Shown here: positions 63,335 through 64,000 of the stretch, piece after piece
Position numbering within the stretch: position 1 is the stretch's first letter
How the letters are laid out: the number at the start of each line of letters is the position of its first letter
Origin: Sabellastarte sp. h YS-2021
Lineage: Eukaryota; Annelida; Polychaeta; Sabellida; Sabellidae
Length of the DNA: 64,000 nt
Assembly (NCBI GenBank): GCA_964017235.1
Contig: OZ024931.1
Coordinates: 102,380,221 to 102,444,220 of the forward strand
Direction: 5' to 3'
Translations under genes and position numbers: made by a program
The notes under the pieces: model-generated
Database searches by the model: none
Told to the model about the DNA's origin: nothing
Seen by the model: only the letters and a program-made list of their open reading frames with translations

Positions 63335-64000
63335 AGGAGCTTTTAAAAGTCAAAATGCTAATAACTCCCTTAATATTGGGCCGATTTTGATGGGACAAAA
63401 ACCTACTTGTTCAGTGTAAAAAGGGCTTGTAAAATATTTACAATAATCCAGTGATAAATGTTGCACAAATATTAAGTGGGCGAAAATCGGCGATCGTGAA
63501 TGGACATATCAACTGATAAATGAATTTTCCTGGTTCCTCATAGATCTACAAATGAAAGAAATTCCAAAATCGACCAAGCTAATCATTTCCTGATATTTAG
63601 CCAAAAGGTTATATATCGGACATAATTTAACCACAGCATTATTTCAAATGATTTTCCAGGATACTGCAGTGGGACTGTACTAATGTTGGTATAGATGATT
63701 TACAAACGAATTTACATATATATATATGCGTCAAAATAATAAAACAAGCACACACATACTAGTTCTCAGATGACAATTTTAGCTTCACTGCAAATATAAT
63801 TCAAAATTTTGGTTTTTCATTTTCCCTCCCTTTTAATAAGCCGGTTCGTAGTCTCGCGAGGAAAATTCATCTGCCAGAAATTCGGGATAAAACTATTCGC
63901 AGAAAATGCACAAACCCTGTACAGACGTCTAAAACAGCCACCAACCATCCATACATCATTGAAGTCAAAATGTGATTTTTTTGTATTATTTTACAATAAT
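63335..64000. other. No gene seen
   Basis: AT-rich sequence to the window edge; no open frame or repeat that I can support. Confidence 0.5.

Overview
The window looks like a piece of an invertebrate animal genome, most probably a mollusc. It is AT-rich and intron-bearing, with tRNA-headed SINEs, foldback MITEs and molluscan-style tandem repeats. I see no complete ordinary host gene, RNA gene, CRISPR array or prokaryotic feature. Nearly everything recognisable is mobile or repetitive DNA. The species call is inference from element types, not from a marker gene.

Layout. 0-3.4 kb: repeats built on a CCACTGGTGG-like word, a duplicated ~0.5 kb block and a SINE piece. 3.4-8.1 kb: decayed plus-strand DIRS-type (tyrosine-recombinase) retroelements. 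8.1-12.5 kb: mostly featureless, with SINE heads. 12.5-21.0 kb: a higher-order minisatellite in four blocks of alternating orientation, one interrupted by a G/C-rich MITE. 21-25 kb: SINE and a composite satellite unit. 25.07-28.24 kb, minus strand: a multi-exon, mutated copy of a transposase-like multicopy invertebrate gene with four mutually consistent exons.

30.34-40.18 kb holds the most interesting object: a Ty3/gypsy-type retroelement. Its gag is damaged and starts with a helix-hairpin-helix domain. A textbook -1 frameshift signal leads into an intact 1.3-kb-residue-class pol. In the place usually held by env are two extra ORFs: an Arg/Ser/Asp-rich basic protein, and a 632-residue protein ending in a TatD-family metal-dependent nuclease domain. 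The element sits inside the right arm of a foldback repeat whose two halves flank it. I can find no 5' LTR copy.

40.2-48.5 kb: foldbacks, a perfect palindrome, a SINE and four tandem-repeat families. 48.6-50.0 kb: rearranged DIRS relics. 50.0-55.9 kb, minus strand: a DIRS-type element with three long open frames (gag-like; reverse transcriptase/RNase H; tyrosine recombinase), apparently coding-intact. 57-63.3 kb: a dense cluster of nested terminal-inverted-repeat elements. Several have perfect 8-bp target duplications (hAT-like). Three share a CAGTACTG tip followed by a motif repeated at exactly 17-bp period.

How parts work together: in the gypsy-type element, gag, frameshift signal and pol form one expression unit, and ORFs 4/5 appear positioned for splicing from a strong acceptor just before ORF4. 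In the DIRS element the three frames overlap and presumably supply particle protein, cDNA synthesis and recombinase integration. The numerous DIRS relics and MITEs show repeated invasion of this locus, with young insertions nested in older ones.
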